From assembly GCF_014196305.1 (NCBI RefSeq), contig NZ_JACIDJ010000008.1, positions 62,001-126,000 on the forward strand: a stretch of DNA of 64,000 bases, given 5' to 3'. The position numbers and the translations under genes are program-made. Within the stretch, counting starts at the first letter, position 1, and each line of letters begins with the position of its first letter. Origin of the DNA: Roseococcus suduntuyensis. GTDB taxonomy: Bacteria; Pseudomonadota; Alphaproteobacteria; Acetobacterales; Acetobacteraceae. The notes beneath the pieces are model-generated. The model was not told where the DNA came from and ran no database searches. It saw only the letters and a program-made list of their open reading frames with translations. Positions 17,525-26,340 of the stretch are shown piece after piece.

Positions 17525-17527
17525 AGC

Positions 17528-17695
17528 TCACTTGATCTTGGCTTCGCGGAAGACGACGTGCTTGCGCGCGACGGGGTCGTACTTCTTCAGCTCCAGCTTG
17601 CCCGTGGCCGTGCGGGTGTTCTTCTTCGTCACGTAGAAGTAGCCGGTGTCGGCCGTGCTGGTCAGCTTGATGAGGATGGTGTTGGCCTTGGCCAT
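17528..17695 (-). CDS. rpmG: 50S ribosomal protein L33
   Basis: A 55-residue large-subunit ribosomal protein: [18 protein letters not shown], then [19 protein letters not shown] and [12 protein letters not shown]. The KKN...LELKKYDP...H pattern is diagnostic of L33. This is the cysteine-free form without zinc ligands. It follows rnr on the same strand after about 70 bases, an order conserved in alphaproteobacteria. Confidence 0.96.
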   Translation of the reverse strand: MAKANTILIKLTSTADTGYFYVTKKNTRTATGKLELKKYDPVARKHVVFREAKIK

Positions 17696-17768
17696 GATCT
17701 TACTCTTTGCGCTCGAAACCGGGAGGGGCTGTTTCTAACGTCCGGGGGCCAGAGGTCAAGGGCGGAGG

Positions 17769-20114
17769 TCAAGCCTTGCGCTTCCGCCCGCCCCGCATGG
17801 GTGCCGGCTTGCCGCCCATCTGCAATTCGAAGAGCAGGCTGCCGGTCTGGCCATTGGCCTCGCGCAGCCGGGCCTCCACCGGGTCGCCGAGCGCGATCAC
17901 CTGGCGGGATTGCCGGCCGAGCAGGCGGCGGTTGCCCTCCTCCACGATCCAGAAATCCTGCGGCAGGGCCTTCATGGGCACGAAGCCCGAGGCGCCTGTC
18001 TCGTCCAGCGTCACGAAGAGGCCGAAGGCGTGGATGCCCGAGACCCGGGCGGCGAAGACCGCCCCCACGCGCTCGGCCAGGTAGGCGGCGAGGAAACGGT
18101 CCACCGCCTCGCGCTCGGCGGCGGCGGCGCGGCGTTCGGTGGCGGTGATGTGCTCGGCCGTGTCGGGGAAGCGGGCGGCCTCGGCCTCCGTCAGGCCATC
18201 GCCGCCCAGCTTCAGGCCCCGCACCAGCGCGCGATGCACCAGCAAATCCGCATACCGCCGGATGGGGGAGGTGAAATGGGCGTAGCGGGACAGCGCCAAG
18301 CCGAAATGGCCCAGATTGTCCGGCTCATAGGCCGCCTGGGACTGGCTGCGCAGCACCGTCTCGTTGACCATGCGCGCCTCGGGCCGGTCCTTCACCTTCT
18401 CCAGCAGGGCGGCGAAGTGGCTGGGGCGGATGGTGCTGGTGGCGGCCAGCGTCAGGTCGAGCGTGCCGAGGAACTCCCGCAGCGACTTCAGCTTCTCGTC
18501 CGAGGGGGGCGCATGGACGCGGTACATGCAGGGCTGGCTGAGGCGCTCCAGCTCCTCCGCCGCGCAGACATTGGCGGCCACCATGAATTCCTCGATGAGG
18601 CGGTGGCTGTCGAGGCGCGGGCGGGGGACGACGCCGGTGACGTTGCCCTCCGCGTCCAGCAGGACCCGCCGCTCGGGCAGGTCCAGTTCCAGCGTGCCGC
18701 GCCGCTCCCGTGCCGAGAGCAGGGCGCGGAAGGCGCCGTAGAGGCGGCCCATATGGCCGGCGGCCAGGCCCTGCGGCTCCTCCCCCGCGTCCTGGGCGGC
18801 CTGCACCTCCTCATAGGTGAGGCGGGCGGCGGAGCGCATCAGGCCGCGCCCGAAACGGTGCGACTGCTTGTTGCCCTGCCCGTCGAAACGCATCTCGACG
18901 AAGAGGCAGCCGCGATTCTCGTTCGGTCGCAGGCTGCACCAGCCATTGGACAGCGCCTCGGGCAGCATGGGGACCACGCGGTCGGGGAAATAGACGCTGT
19001 TGCCGCGGGTCCAGGCCTCGCGGTCCAGCGCGCTTCCCGGCGTCACGTAATGCGCGACATCCGCGATGGCCACGATGATGCGCCAGCCATCCCCATCCGG
19101 CTCCGCGAAGATGGCGTCGTCGAAATCGCGCGCGTCGTCGCCGTCTATCGTCACCAGGGGGATGTCGCGCAGATCGGTGCGGGTGCCGAGCGCCACCTCG
19201 CGCGCCGCCTCGGCCTCGCGCTCGGCCTCGGCCGTGAAGATGTCCGGGATACCATGGGTGTGAATGCAGATGAGTGAGACCGAGCGCGGCTCGCCCACCA
19301 CGCCCAGCCGCTCCACGATGCGCGCGGGGCGCAGGCCGAAGCCCGTCGAGGGCAGGCTCTCCGCCAGCACGATCTCGCCGCCCTTGGCGCCGCCCTCCTC
19401 GCCGGGGGGCACGGCCCACTCGGCCTTCTGCCGACGGTCGGTCGGGATGATGCGGCCGTCCTGGAACACGCCCAGGATGCGCTTGCGGTCCTGCGGCTGG
19501 CCGAGGCGCTTCAGCGTGCGCCCCTCATACTTGTCGCCGCCCAGGTGCTTCAGGCGGGCCAGCACGCGCTCGCCGGTGGCCAACGCCGTCTGGCCGCGCC
19601 GCTCGGGGTGCATGTAGACCACGGGGCGGCCGGCACCCTCCCAGTTCAGGGGGCGGGCGATGGGGTCGCCATCGGGGTCGGTGCCGAAGATTTCCACGAC
19701 GCCCGTCTCGGGCAGGGTCTCGCGCACCGCCCGCACGGGCTTGGCGCCGGGCGTACCGCCCCCCACGAAGCTGCGCTTGCCCATCGGCGCCGTGGTGCCG
19801 TCCAGCTTGATCTCGGAGAGCAATTGCCGAAGGGCGGGTCGCTGCTCGGTCGGCAGGCCGAAATGCTTGGCGATCTCGGTCTTGGACACACGGCCGCCCG
19901 TGGTGGCCAGGAAGTCGCGGATTTCGGTCTTGGAGGGCAGGGTATCACGGCGCGGCGCCGCCTTTACCCGTGCGCGCGGCAGGGGGGCGGTCTCGACTTT
20001 CGGCGCGGCCACGTCATCCGCGCGGCGCTTGGCGTTGGATTTCCGGGCGGCGCGCTGGGTGCCGCCGGCTTTCTTGGCCTTCTGGCCCTTCGCCGGCGGC
20101 CCCATGCGGGGCAT
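17769..20114 (-). CDS. rnr: Ribonuclease R
   Basis: 3'-to-5' processive exoribonuclease that degrades structured RNA and helps quality control of rRNA and tmRNA-tagged messages. The 781-residue protein has a lysine-rich N-terminal extension, a winged-helix region (about 55-110), cold-shock OB folds, the RNB catalytic core with the metal-binding DDARDFDDAIFAE (about 322-334), and a C-terminal S1 domain. Its start codon shares one base with the topA stop, so the two are coupled. Confidence 0.95.
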   Translation of the reverse strand: MPRMGPPAKGQKAKKAGGTQRAARKSNAKRRADDVAAPKVETAPLPRARVKAAPRRDTLPSKTEIRDFLATTGGRVSKTEIAKHFGLPTEQRPALRQLLSEIKLDGTTAPMGKRSFVGGGTPGAKPVRAVRETLPETGVVEIFGTDPDGDPIARPLNWEGAGRPVVYMHPERRGQTALATGERVLARLKHLGGDKYEGRTLKRLGQPQDRKRILGVFQDGRIIPTDRRQKAEWAVPPGEEGGAKGGEIVLAESLPSTGFGLRPARIVERLGVVGEPRSVSLICIHTHGIPDIFTAEAEREAEAAREVALGTRTDLRDIPLVTIDGDDARDFDDAIFAEPDGDGWRIIVAIADVAHYVTPGSALDREAWTRGNSVYFPDRVVPMLPEALSNGWCSLRPNENRGCLFVEMRFDGQGNKQSHRFGRGLMRSAARLTYEEVQAAQDAGEEPQGLAAGHMGRLYGAFRALLSARERRGTLELDLPERRVLLDAEGNVTGVVPRPRLDSHRLIEEFMVAANVCAAEELERLSQPCMYRVHAPPSDEKLKSLREFLGTLDLTLAATSTIRPSHFAALLEKVKDRPEARMVNETVLRSQSQAAYEPDNLGHFGLALSRYAHFTSPIRRYADLLVHRALVRGLKLGGDGLTEAEAARFPDTAEHITATERRAAAAEREAVDRFLAAYLAERVGAVFAARVSGIHAFGLFVTLDETGASGFVPMKALPQDFWIVEEGNRRLLGRQSRQVIALGDPVEARLREANGQTGSLLFELQMGGKPAPMRGGRKRKA

Positions 20115-22834
20115 CAGCCGCCCGCCTTCTTGGTCGCGGCCTTCTTCGCGGCGGGCTTCCTGGCGGGCGCCTTCTTGGCCGGGGCTTTGGCGGAGGCGGC
20201 CTTCTTCGGCGCTGCCTTCTTTGCCGGCGCCTTCTTCGCGGCGGCGGGTGCCACCTCGGCCTTGGGCGCCGCCGCCTTCTTCGCCGGCGCCTTGCGGCCC
20301 TTCATGCCCTTCTTGGGCGGCAGCTCCTTGCCCTTTTCGGCCAGCAGCTTCACCGCTTCGTCCAGCGTCACGGCCTCCATCTCGGTGCCGCGCGGCAGGT
20401 TCGCCACGCGGGTGCCGTGCAGCAGGAAGGGGCCGAAACGCCCGCGCCGCACCTCAACCGCCCCGCCACCCTGCGGGTGCTCGCCGATCGTGATCCCGCG
20501 CGGCTTTGCATCCGCCAACAGGGCGACCGCGCGGTTCAGCCCGATGGTCAGCGGGTCATCGTCGCGGTCCATGGATTTGCTGAGCGCGCCCATCTTCAGA
20601 TAGGGCCCGAAGCGGCCGAGGTTGGAGCTGATTTCCTCGCCCGTCTCCGGATGCAGCCCCACGATGCGCGGCATGGAGAGCAGCGCGAGTGCGGCGTCCA
20701 GCGTCATCGTCTCCGGGTCCATGCCCCGCGAGAGGCTGGCGCGCTTGGGCTTGGTGGGCTTGCCCTTGGCGTCCACGCCGCCCTCGCCCAACTGCGCATA
20801 GATGCCATAGGGCCCGCGCCGCAGGGACACCTCCTGCCCGGTGGCCGGGTCGGTGCCCAGCACGCGCACGCCATCGGCCAGCGCCTGCTGGCCCTCGCCC
20901 TCAGCCCCCGGCACGGCCAGCGGCCGCGTGTAGCGGCATTCCGGATAGGCCGAGCAGCCGATGAAGGCCCCCGTGCGCCCCAGCCTCAGCCCCAGCCGCC
21001 CGTTGGAGCAGGAGGGGCACACCCGCGGGTCGCCGCCATCCGCCTGGCGCGGGAAGAAATGCGGCCCCAGCTCCTCGTCGAGGCGGTCAATGACGTCGCT
21101 GATCTTGAGGTCGGCCGTCGCCTCGATGGCGCCGTGGAAGTCCCGCCAGAACTGGTGCATCACCGCCCGCCAGTCGGCGCGCCCGCCCGAGATGTCATCG
21201 AGCTGCTCCTCCAGACCCGCCGTGAAACCCGTGTCCACATAGCGTTCGAAGAAGGCGACGAGGAAAGCCGTGACCAGCCGCCCGCGGTCCTCCGGCATGA
21301 AGCGCCGCTTGTCGAGCTTCACATATTCACGGTCCTGCAAGACCTGCAGGATGGAGGCGTAGGTGGAGGGCCGGCCGATGCCCAGCTCCTCCATCTTCTT
21401 CACCAGCGAGGCCTCGGAAAAGCGCGGCGGCGGCTGGGTGAAGTGCTGGCTGGCCGTGACGTCGTGGCGCTTGGTGGGCTCGCCCTGGCGCATGGGGGGG
21501 AGGATGCGGCTGTCCTCGTCCTCGCTGGAGGCGCCGTCATCCACATCCTCGCGATACAGCTTCAGGAAGCCGTCGAAGGCGATGACGCTGCCATTGGCGC
21601 GCAGCCTGGTGCGGCCCGTGGGCTCCACCAGCTCCACCACCGTCTGGTCGAGTTCCGCGGACTGCATCTGCGAGGCCACGGCCCGCTTCCAGACGAGTTC
21701 GTAAAGCTTGCGCTGGGCGTCGTTCAGGTAGCGCGCCGCCTGTTCCGGTGTGCGGGTCACGTCGGTGGGGCGGATGGCCTCGTGGGCCTCCTGCGCGTTC
21801 TTGGCGCGGGAGGAATATTCGCGCGGGGCGCCGGGCAGGTAGTCCTCGCCGAACTGGGTCTTGATGTGGCCGCGCAGTTCCTGGATGGCCTCGCGCGCCA
21901 TCTGTACGCCATCCGTCCGCATATAGGTGATGAGGCCCACCGTCTCGCCGCCGATGTCCACGCCCTCATAGAGCTGCTGGGCGGTGCGCATCGTCATCTG
22001 CGCGCCCATGCCGAGCTTGCGGCTGGCTTCCTGCTGCAAGGTGCTGGTCTGGAAGGGGGCGGGCGGATTGCGCTTGACGCGCTTCTTCTCGACCGAGCCC
22101 ACGGTGAAGGTCGCGGCCTCGACCGCGGCCTTGGCCGCCATGGCCGTGGCCTCGTTGGGCAGGTCGAACTGATCGAGCTTGCGGCCCTCGTGATGCGTCA
22201 GCCGCGCCTGGAAGGGCGCGCCGCTGACCGTCGCCATCCGGGCCTCGATGGTCCAGTATTCGCGGGCGACGAAGGCCTCGATCTCGGCCTCGCGCTCGCA
22301 GATGAGACGAAGGGCGACGGACTGCACGCGCCCGGCCGACTTCGACCCCGGCAGCTTGCGCCACAGCACGGGCGAGAGGTTGAAGCCCACCAGGTAGTCC
22401 AGCGCGCGGCGCGCCAGATAGGCCTCGATCAGCGGCGTATCGAGCTTGCGCGGGTGGGCGATGGCATATTGCACCGCCCGCTTCGTGATCTCGTTGAAGG
22501 TGATGCGCTGAACCTGCACGCCCTTCAGCGCGCCGGACTTCTGCAGCATGTCCTGGACATGCCAGGAAATCGCCTCGCCCTCGCGGTCCGGGTCGGTGGC
22601 GAGATAGAGGCGCTTGGCGCCGCGCAGGGCGGAGGAGATGGCCTTCATCTGCTTCTGGCCGCGCTCATCCGCCTCCCAGTCCATGGCGAAATCCTCCTCG
22701 GGACGGACGGAGCCATCCTTGGGGGGCAGGTCGCGCACATGGCCGAAGCTGGCCAGCACCTTGTAATCGCCGCCGAGGTATTTCTCGATGGTCTTGGCCT
22801 TGGCCGGGCTCTCGACGACAACGATGTCGGTCAC
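20114..22834 (-). CDS. topA: DNA topoisomerase I
   Basis: Type IA topoisomerase that relaxes negative supercoils. The 906-residue protein begins with the Toprim domain (VVESPAKAKTIEKYL, 5-19; DPDREGEAI). It has the active-site tyrosine in ITYMRTDG (near 305), one C4 zinc ribbon (CPSCSNGRLGLRLGRTGAFI region, near 604-640), and several further topoisomerase repeats. The last 100 residues form a long Lys/Ala/Pro tail (KKAPAKKAA-type repeats) typical of high-GC bacteria, thought to bind DNA. It lies between dprA and rnr in the conserved order. Confidence 0.96.
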   Translation of the reverse strand: MTDIVVVESPAKAKTIEKYLGGDYKVLASFGHVRDLPPKDGSVRPEEDFAMDWEADERGQKQMKAISSALRGAKRLYLATDPDREGEAISWHVQDMLQKSGALKGVQVQRITFNEITKRAVQYAIAHPRKLDTPLIEAYLARRALDYLVGFNLSPVLWRKLPGSKSAGRVQSVALRLICEREAEIEAFVAREYWTIEARMATVSGAPFQARLTHHEGRKLDQFDLPNEATAMAAKAAVEAATFTVGSVEKKRVKRNPPAPFQTSTLQQEASRKLGMGAQMTMRTAQQLYEGVDIGGETVGLITYMRTDGVQMAREAIQELRGHIKTQFGEDYLPGAPREYSSRAKNAQEAHEAIRPTDVTRTPEQAARYLNDAQRKLYELVWKRAVASQMQSAELDQTVVELVEPTGRTRLRANGSVIAFDGFLKLYREDVDDGASSEDEDSRILPPMRQGEPTKRHDVTASQHFTQPPPRFSEASLVKKMEELGIGRPSTYASILQVLQDREYVKLDKRRFMPEDRGRLVTAFLVAFFERYVDTGFTAGLEEQLDDISGGRADWRAVMHQFWRDFHGAIEATADLKISDVIDRLDEELGPHFFPRQADGGDPRVCPSCSNGRLGLRLGRTGAFIGCSAYPECRYTRPLAVPGAEGEGQQALADGVRVLGTDPATGQEVSLRRGPYGIYAQLGEGGVDAKGKPTKPKRASLSRGMDPETMTLDAALALLSMPRIVGLHPETGEEISSNLGRFGPYLKMGALSKSMDRDDDPLTIGLNRAVALLADAKPRGITIGEHPQGGGAVEVRRGRFGPFLLHGTRVANLPRGTEMEAVTLDEAVKLLAEKGKELPPKKGMKGRKAPAKKAAAPKAEVAPAAAKKAPAKKAAPKKAASAKAPAKKAPARKPAAKKAATKKAGG

Positions 22835-22857
22835 GTCTGGTCCTTCCGGGCCCTGCT

Positions 22858-23919
22858 TCAGCGCAAAGCCACCCGATTCCCGGGCAGAGTTTCGATCCGT
22901 CCGGCAAGCTCCAATTCCATGAGCGCGCCGGCAAGTACGGACGGCGATAGCTGGCAGCGCCGCCCCAACTCGTCAACCGAGATGGCCGTCGGACCCAGGG
23001 ATTCAAGAAGTTGGGCGGCCGCATCCGAGGGGGCGGGTGGCGCTTCCCTCGGTAATTCAGGGGCTTGGGGCAGGGTGTCGAGCAGCATTCGCCGGCGGGC
23101 GACAGGGGCGGTGGGCAGGTGGTCCAGCACATCGGCCGCCGTTTCCGTGATCTGCGCGCCGCGCCGCAGCAATTCATTGGAGCCCCGGCAGCGCGGATCG
23201 AGGGGGTGGCCGGGCACGGCGAACAGCTCCCGCCCCGCCTCGGCCGCCAGCCGCGCCGTGATGAGCGTGCCCGATTGCAGCGCCGCCTCCACCACCACGA
23301 CCCCCAGCGACACCCCGGCCACGATGCGGTTGCGGCGGGGGAAATGCCGCTCGCGCGGGGCGGCGCCGAGCGGGGCCTCCGACAGCACGAGCCCCCCTTC
23401 GGCCGCGATGCGCGCCTGGAGCTTCGCGTTCTCGGGCGGATAGGGCTGGTCGAGGCCCCCCGCCACCGCGGCCACCGTCCGCCCCGAGCGCAGCGCGCCC
23501 AGATGCGCCGCGGTATCAATGCCGCGCGCCAGGCCCGAGACGATGGTGATGTCCCGCACCGCCAGCGCATCGGCCAGGTCCTCGGCGAAGCGGCGGCCCA
23601 GCGCCGAGGCGTTGCGCGCCCCCACCATGGCCACGCAGCGCTGATCCAGCGCGGCCATGTCGCCCTGCGCCGCCAGCAGCAGCGGCGCGTCGTCCAGCTC
23701 GGCCAGCAGGGAAGGGTAGCCGGGGGCGCCCAGGAACAGGAGGTGGGCGCCCATGCGCTCCAGCGCCTCCATCTCCCGCAGCGCCACGTCACGCGGGCAG
23801 GCGCGGGGGCCGAGGGCGTCCAACGCCGCTTCCGCGCTGCCATGCCGCGCCATCAGGCGGCGGTGCATCGCGGGCCCCACCCCCTCGGTGCGGGCGAGGC
23901 GGAAGGCGGCGAGGCTCAT
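22858..23919 (-). CDS. dprA: DNA-protecting/processing protein DprA
   Basis: Binds incoming single-stranded DNA and loads RecA during natural transformation. The 353-residue protein has an N-terminal SAM-like region, the Rossmann-like DprA core (VAMVGARNASALGRRFAEDLA; then IVSGLARGIDTAAH, GGLDQPYPPEN, FPRRNRIVAG) and the C-terminal winged-helix DML1-like domain. The ATG overlaps the plsY stop by four bases. Whether the organism is transformable cannot be judged from this gene alone, since dprA is also common in non-competent bacteria. Confidence 0.95.
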   Translation of the reverse strand: MSLAAFRLARTEGVGPAMHRRLMARHGSAEAALDALGPRACPRDVALREMEALERMGAHLLFLGAPGYPSLLAELDDAPLLLAAQGDMAALDQRCVAMVGARNASALGRRFAEDLADALAVRDITIVSGLARGIDTAAHLGALRSGRTVAAVAGGLDQPYPPENAKLQARIAAEGGLVLSEAPLGAAPRERHFPRRNRIVAGVSLGVVVVEAALQSGTLITARLAAEAGRELFAVPGHPLDPRCRGSNELLRRGAQITETAADVLDHLPTAPVARRRMLLDTLPQAPELPREAPPAPSDAAAQLLESLGPTAISVDELGRRCQLSPSVLAGALMELELAGRIETLPGNRVALR

Positions 23920-24512
23920 TTTCCGGCGCCGATGCGCGGCTCCGTGCCCGCCAGCAGCCGGCGGATATTCTCCTCGTGCCGCAGGAAGACATAGGCGGCG
24001 ATCAACAGCACCGCCACGCCCGACCACAGCGGCAGCACCCCCAGCGCCACCAGGGCCGCCACCGCCATGGCCGAGAGAGCGCCCACCGAGGAGATGCGCG
24101 ACAGCCGCGCCGCCACCAGCCAGGTGACGGCCGCGGCGACGAAGACGCCCCAGCCCAGCCCCAGCATGACGCCCAGCGCCGTCGCCACCCCCTTGCCGCC
24201 CTTGAAGCCGAGCCAGAGCGGGTGGCAATGCCCCAGCACCGCCGCCACCGCGGCCACGGGCGCCAGATGCGGCCCGAACCACGCCGAGACCAGCCAGACG
24301 GCGACGGCGCCCTTCAGGAAATCCAGCGCCAGCGTCGCCGCCGCCACCTTCTTGTTGCCCGTCCGCAGGACGTTGGTCGCGCCGATATTGCCGGAGCCGA
24401 TGGCCCGGATGTCGCCCAGCCCCGCCGCCCGCGTCAGCAGCAGGCCGAAGGGGATGGAGCCCAGCAGCATGGCGCCCACCGCGGCCAGGAAGGTCTCCAG
24501 CACCGTGATCAT
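23916..24512 (-). CDS. plsY: Acyl-phosphate--glycerol-3-phosphate acyltransferase
   Basis: Inner-membrane enzyme that makes lysophosphatidic acid from acyl-phosphate and glycerol-3-phosphate, the first step of phospholipid synthesis. The 198-residue hydrophobic protein carries the conserved loops GSIPFGLLL, IGSGNIGATNVLRTG, GHCHPLWLGFKGGKGVAT (given here in parts) and a final RHEENIRRLLAGTE. About five membrane segments are evident. It overlaps pyrC upstream and dprA downstream by four bases each. Confidence 0.95.
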   Translation of the reverse strand: MITVLETFLAAVGAMLLGSIPFGLLLTRAAGLGDIRAIGSGNIGATNVLRTGNKKVAAATLALDFLKGAVAVWLVSAWFGPHLAPVAAVAAVLGHCHPLWLGFKGGKGVATALGVMLGLGWGVFVAAAVTWLVAARLSRISSVGALSAMAVAALVALGVLPLWSGVAVLLIAAYVFLRHEENIRRLLAGTEPRIGAGK

Positions 24513-25777
24513 CCGAAGACGCGCCTCCCCGCCTTGAAGGTTGCCAGCACGCGGCCCTCCAGCGCCCGCCCGTCGAAGGGCGAGTTCTGCGCCTTGCCCG
24601 GCAGGGCGCCGTCCCGCACCTGCCAGGCGCGGTCGGGCGCCACGAGGCAGAGGTCCGCCGGGGCGCCTTCCTTCAGGTGTCCGGCCTCCACCCCCAGGAG
24701 CGCGGCCGGACGGCAGGTCAGCAGGGCCAGCGCGTCGCGCAGCGAAATGTCCCCGCCATGCACACGGGCCAAGGTGACGCCCAGCAGGGTGGCGAGCCCC
24801 GCCCCGCCCGCCTCGGCCTGGGCGAAGGGCAGGCGCTTGTCATCCGCGTCGCGCGGCTGGTGGTCGGAGGCGATGGCATCAATCGTGCCATCGGCGAGCG
24901 CCGCCACCACGGCCAGCCGGTCGGCCTCGGCGCGTAGCGGCGGGCTCAGCTTCGCATAGGTGCGGAAATCGCCGATGGCGGTCTCGTTCAGGTCGAAATA
25001 AGGGGGGGCCGTGTCGCAGGTGACGCGCAGACCCTCTTCCTTTGCGGCGCGGATCAGGTCCAGCGCCGCCGCCGTGCTGACATGGGCGAAATGCACATGG
25101 CCGCCGGTGAGGCGCGCCAGGGCGATGTCGCGCGCCACCATGATGGCCTCGGCGGCGGCGGGCATGCCGGGCAGGCCGAGCCGGGTGGCGAGCTCCCCCT
25201 CGGTCGCGGCCCCCTGGCCGGCCAGCGACGGTTCCTCCGGGTGCTGCACCACCATGGCGCCGAAGCCGCGCGCATAGGAAAGGGCAAGCCGCATGGTGCG
25301 CGCGGGCCCGATGGCGTGCTTTCCGTCGGTGAAGGCCACGGCACCCGCCTCGCGCAGCAGCCCGTATTCGGAGAGTTCCTTCCCCGCGCAGCCCTTGGTG
25401 GCGGCGGCATAGGGCAGCAGCGTCAGGCTGCCGGTCGCCTCGCCGCGGCGGATCATGAATTCGACCAGCGCGGGGTCGTCCAGCGCCGGGTTGGTGTCGG
25501 GCAGCACAGCCAGGGTGGTGATGCCGCCCGCCGCCGCGGCCTGCGCGGCCGAGGCGATGGTCTCGCGGTGCTCGGCGCCGGGTTCGCCCAGGGCGGCGCG
25601 CATGTCCACGAGGCCGGGGCAGAGGATGGCGCCGCCGGCGTCCAGCACCTCCGCCCCCTCGGCCGGCGCGCCCTTGAGGCTGGCGATGCGGCCGCCCGAG
25701 ACCAGCAGCGCGCCTGGTGCGTCAAGGCCGCTCGCGGGGTTGAGGAGGCGGGCGTTGGTGATGAGAAGGTCACGCAT
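24509..25777 (-). CDS. pyrC: Dihydroorotase-like protein, probably non-catalytic (PyrC' type)
   Basis: A 422-residue amidohydrolase-fold protein with the length and order of type I dihydroorotase. The metal-binding HxH motif that should follow PGLVDM is replaced: the sequence reads PGLVDMRAALGEPG. The GHVHFAHVST and ASDHQPR stations remain. Proteins like this (PyrC' of pseudomonads) have lost dihydroorotase activity and act as a structural partner that assembles active aspartate carbamoyltransferase with PyrB. A catalytic PyrC should then be encoded elsewhere. Normally pyrB is directly upstream; here about 1.6 kb with two other genes intervenes. The stop overlaps plsY by four bases. Confidence 0.85.
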   Translation of the reverse strand: MRDLLITNARLLNPASGLDAPGALLVSGGRIASLKGAPAEGAEVLDAGGAILCPGLVDMRAALGEPGAEHRETIASAAQAAAAGGITTLAVLPDTNPALDDPALVEFMIRRGEATGSLTLLPYAAATKGCAGKELSEYGLLREAGAVAFTDGKHAIGPARTMRLALSYARGFGAMVVQHPEEPSLAGQGAATEGELATRLGLPGMPAAAEAIMVARDIALARLTGGHVHFAHVSTAAALDLIRAAKEEGLRVTCDTAPPYFDLNETAIGDFRTYAKLSPPLRAEADRLAVVAALADGTIDAIASDHQPRDADDKRLPFAQAEAGGAGLATLLGVTLARVHGGDISLRDALALLTCRPAALLGVEAGHLKEGAPADLCLVAPDRAWQVRDGALPGKAQNSPFDGRALEGRVLATFKAGRRVFG

Positions 25778-25810
25778 GCGCTGGGTTATAGACGGCGTGC
25801 CCCGGCTGCG

Positions 25811-26254
25811 TCAGAGGGCCTTGGCCATGAAGACCCGGTCAAAGCCGCCCTGCACGGCGCGGTGGGTCTCGGCGTAGCCGAGGTGCGTGTAGAGGGCGAT
25901 GTTCTCCACCATCCGCGCATGGGTGTAGAGCCGGATGCGCGCATGGCCGCGGCGGCGGGCCTCGGTCTCGGCGAAGTCCATCAGCACGCGGCCCACCCCG
26001 CGCCCGGGAATCGCGGCGGCGATGTTGTCGAGCAGCAACCCCTCCGGCGTGTCCTCCAGCACCAGCAGGCCCGCGAGGCCGCCCGCTTCCTCCAGCACCC
26101 AGGCCTGCCCGGCCGCGATCCGGGCGGCGTAGTCATCGCCCATGGGGCCGGGCTCCCGCCCCAGGCGCGGCACGTAATGGGCGTAGGCGGCGCGGACGAG
26201 GGCGGCCAGGGCCGGGGCTTCGTGGGGACGGGCGGGGCGGATGGCGTGATCCAT
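25811..26254 (-). CDS. GNAT family N-acetyltransferase
   Basis: A 147-residue acetyltransferase. The acetyl-CoA loop is seen as AIPGRGVGRVLMDFAETEARRRG (Q/RxxGxG/A type: GRGVGRVLM), with LDNIAAAIP before it and YTHLGYAETHRAV at the end. The substrate is unknown. It lies 34 bases upstream of pyrC on the same strand, so it may be transcribed with the pyrC-plsY-dprA-topA run. It is not part of that operon in relatives as far as I know. Confidence 0.88.
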   Translation of the reverse strand: MDHAIRPARPHEAPALAALVRAAYAHYVPRLGREPGPMGDDYAARIAAGQAWVLEEAGGLAGLLVLEDTPEGLLLDNIAAAIPGRGVGRVLMDFAETEARRRGHARIRLYTHARMVENIALYTHLGYAETHRAVQGGFDRVFMAKAL

Positions 26255-26340
26255 GGCGCGAGCTTAGGCGGCACGGCCGGTGCAAGAAATCCTTCACGCT
26301 TTTCGCCGAATTGGCAGGGGTGCACCCGGAGAGTTATGGA

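Noticed and set aside
20114-20330. Lys/Ala-rich repeats as a separate histone-like gene
   Set aside because: They are in frame with topA and without an internal start or stop. Such tails are common in topoisomerase I of high-GC bacteria.
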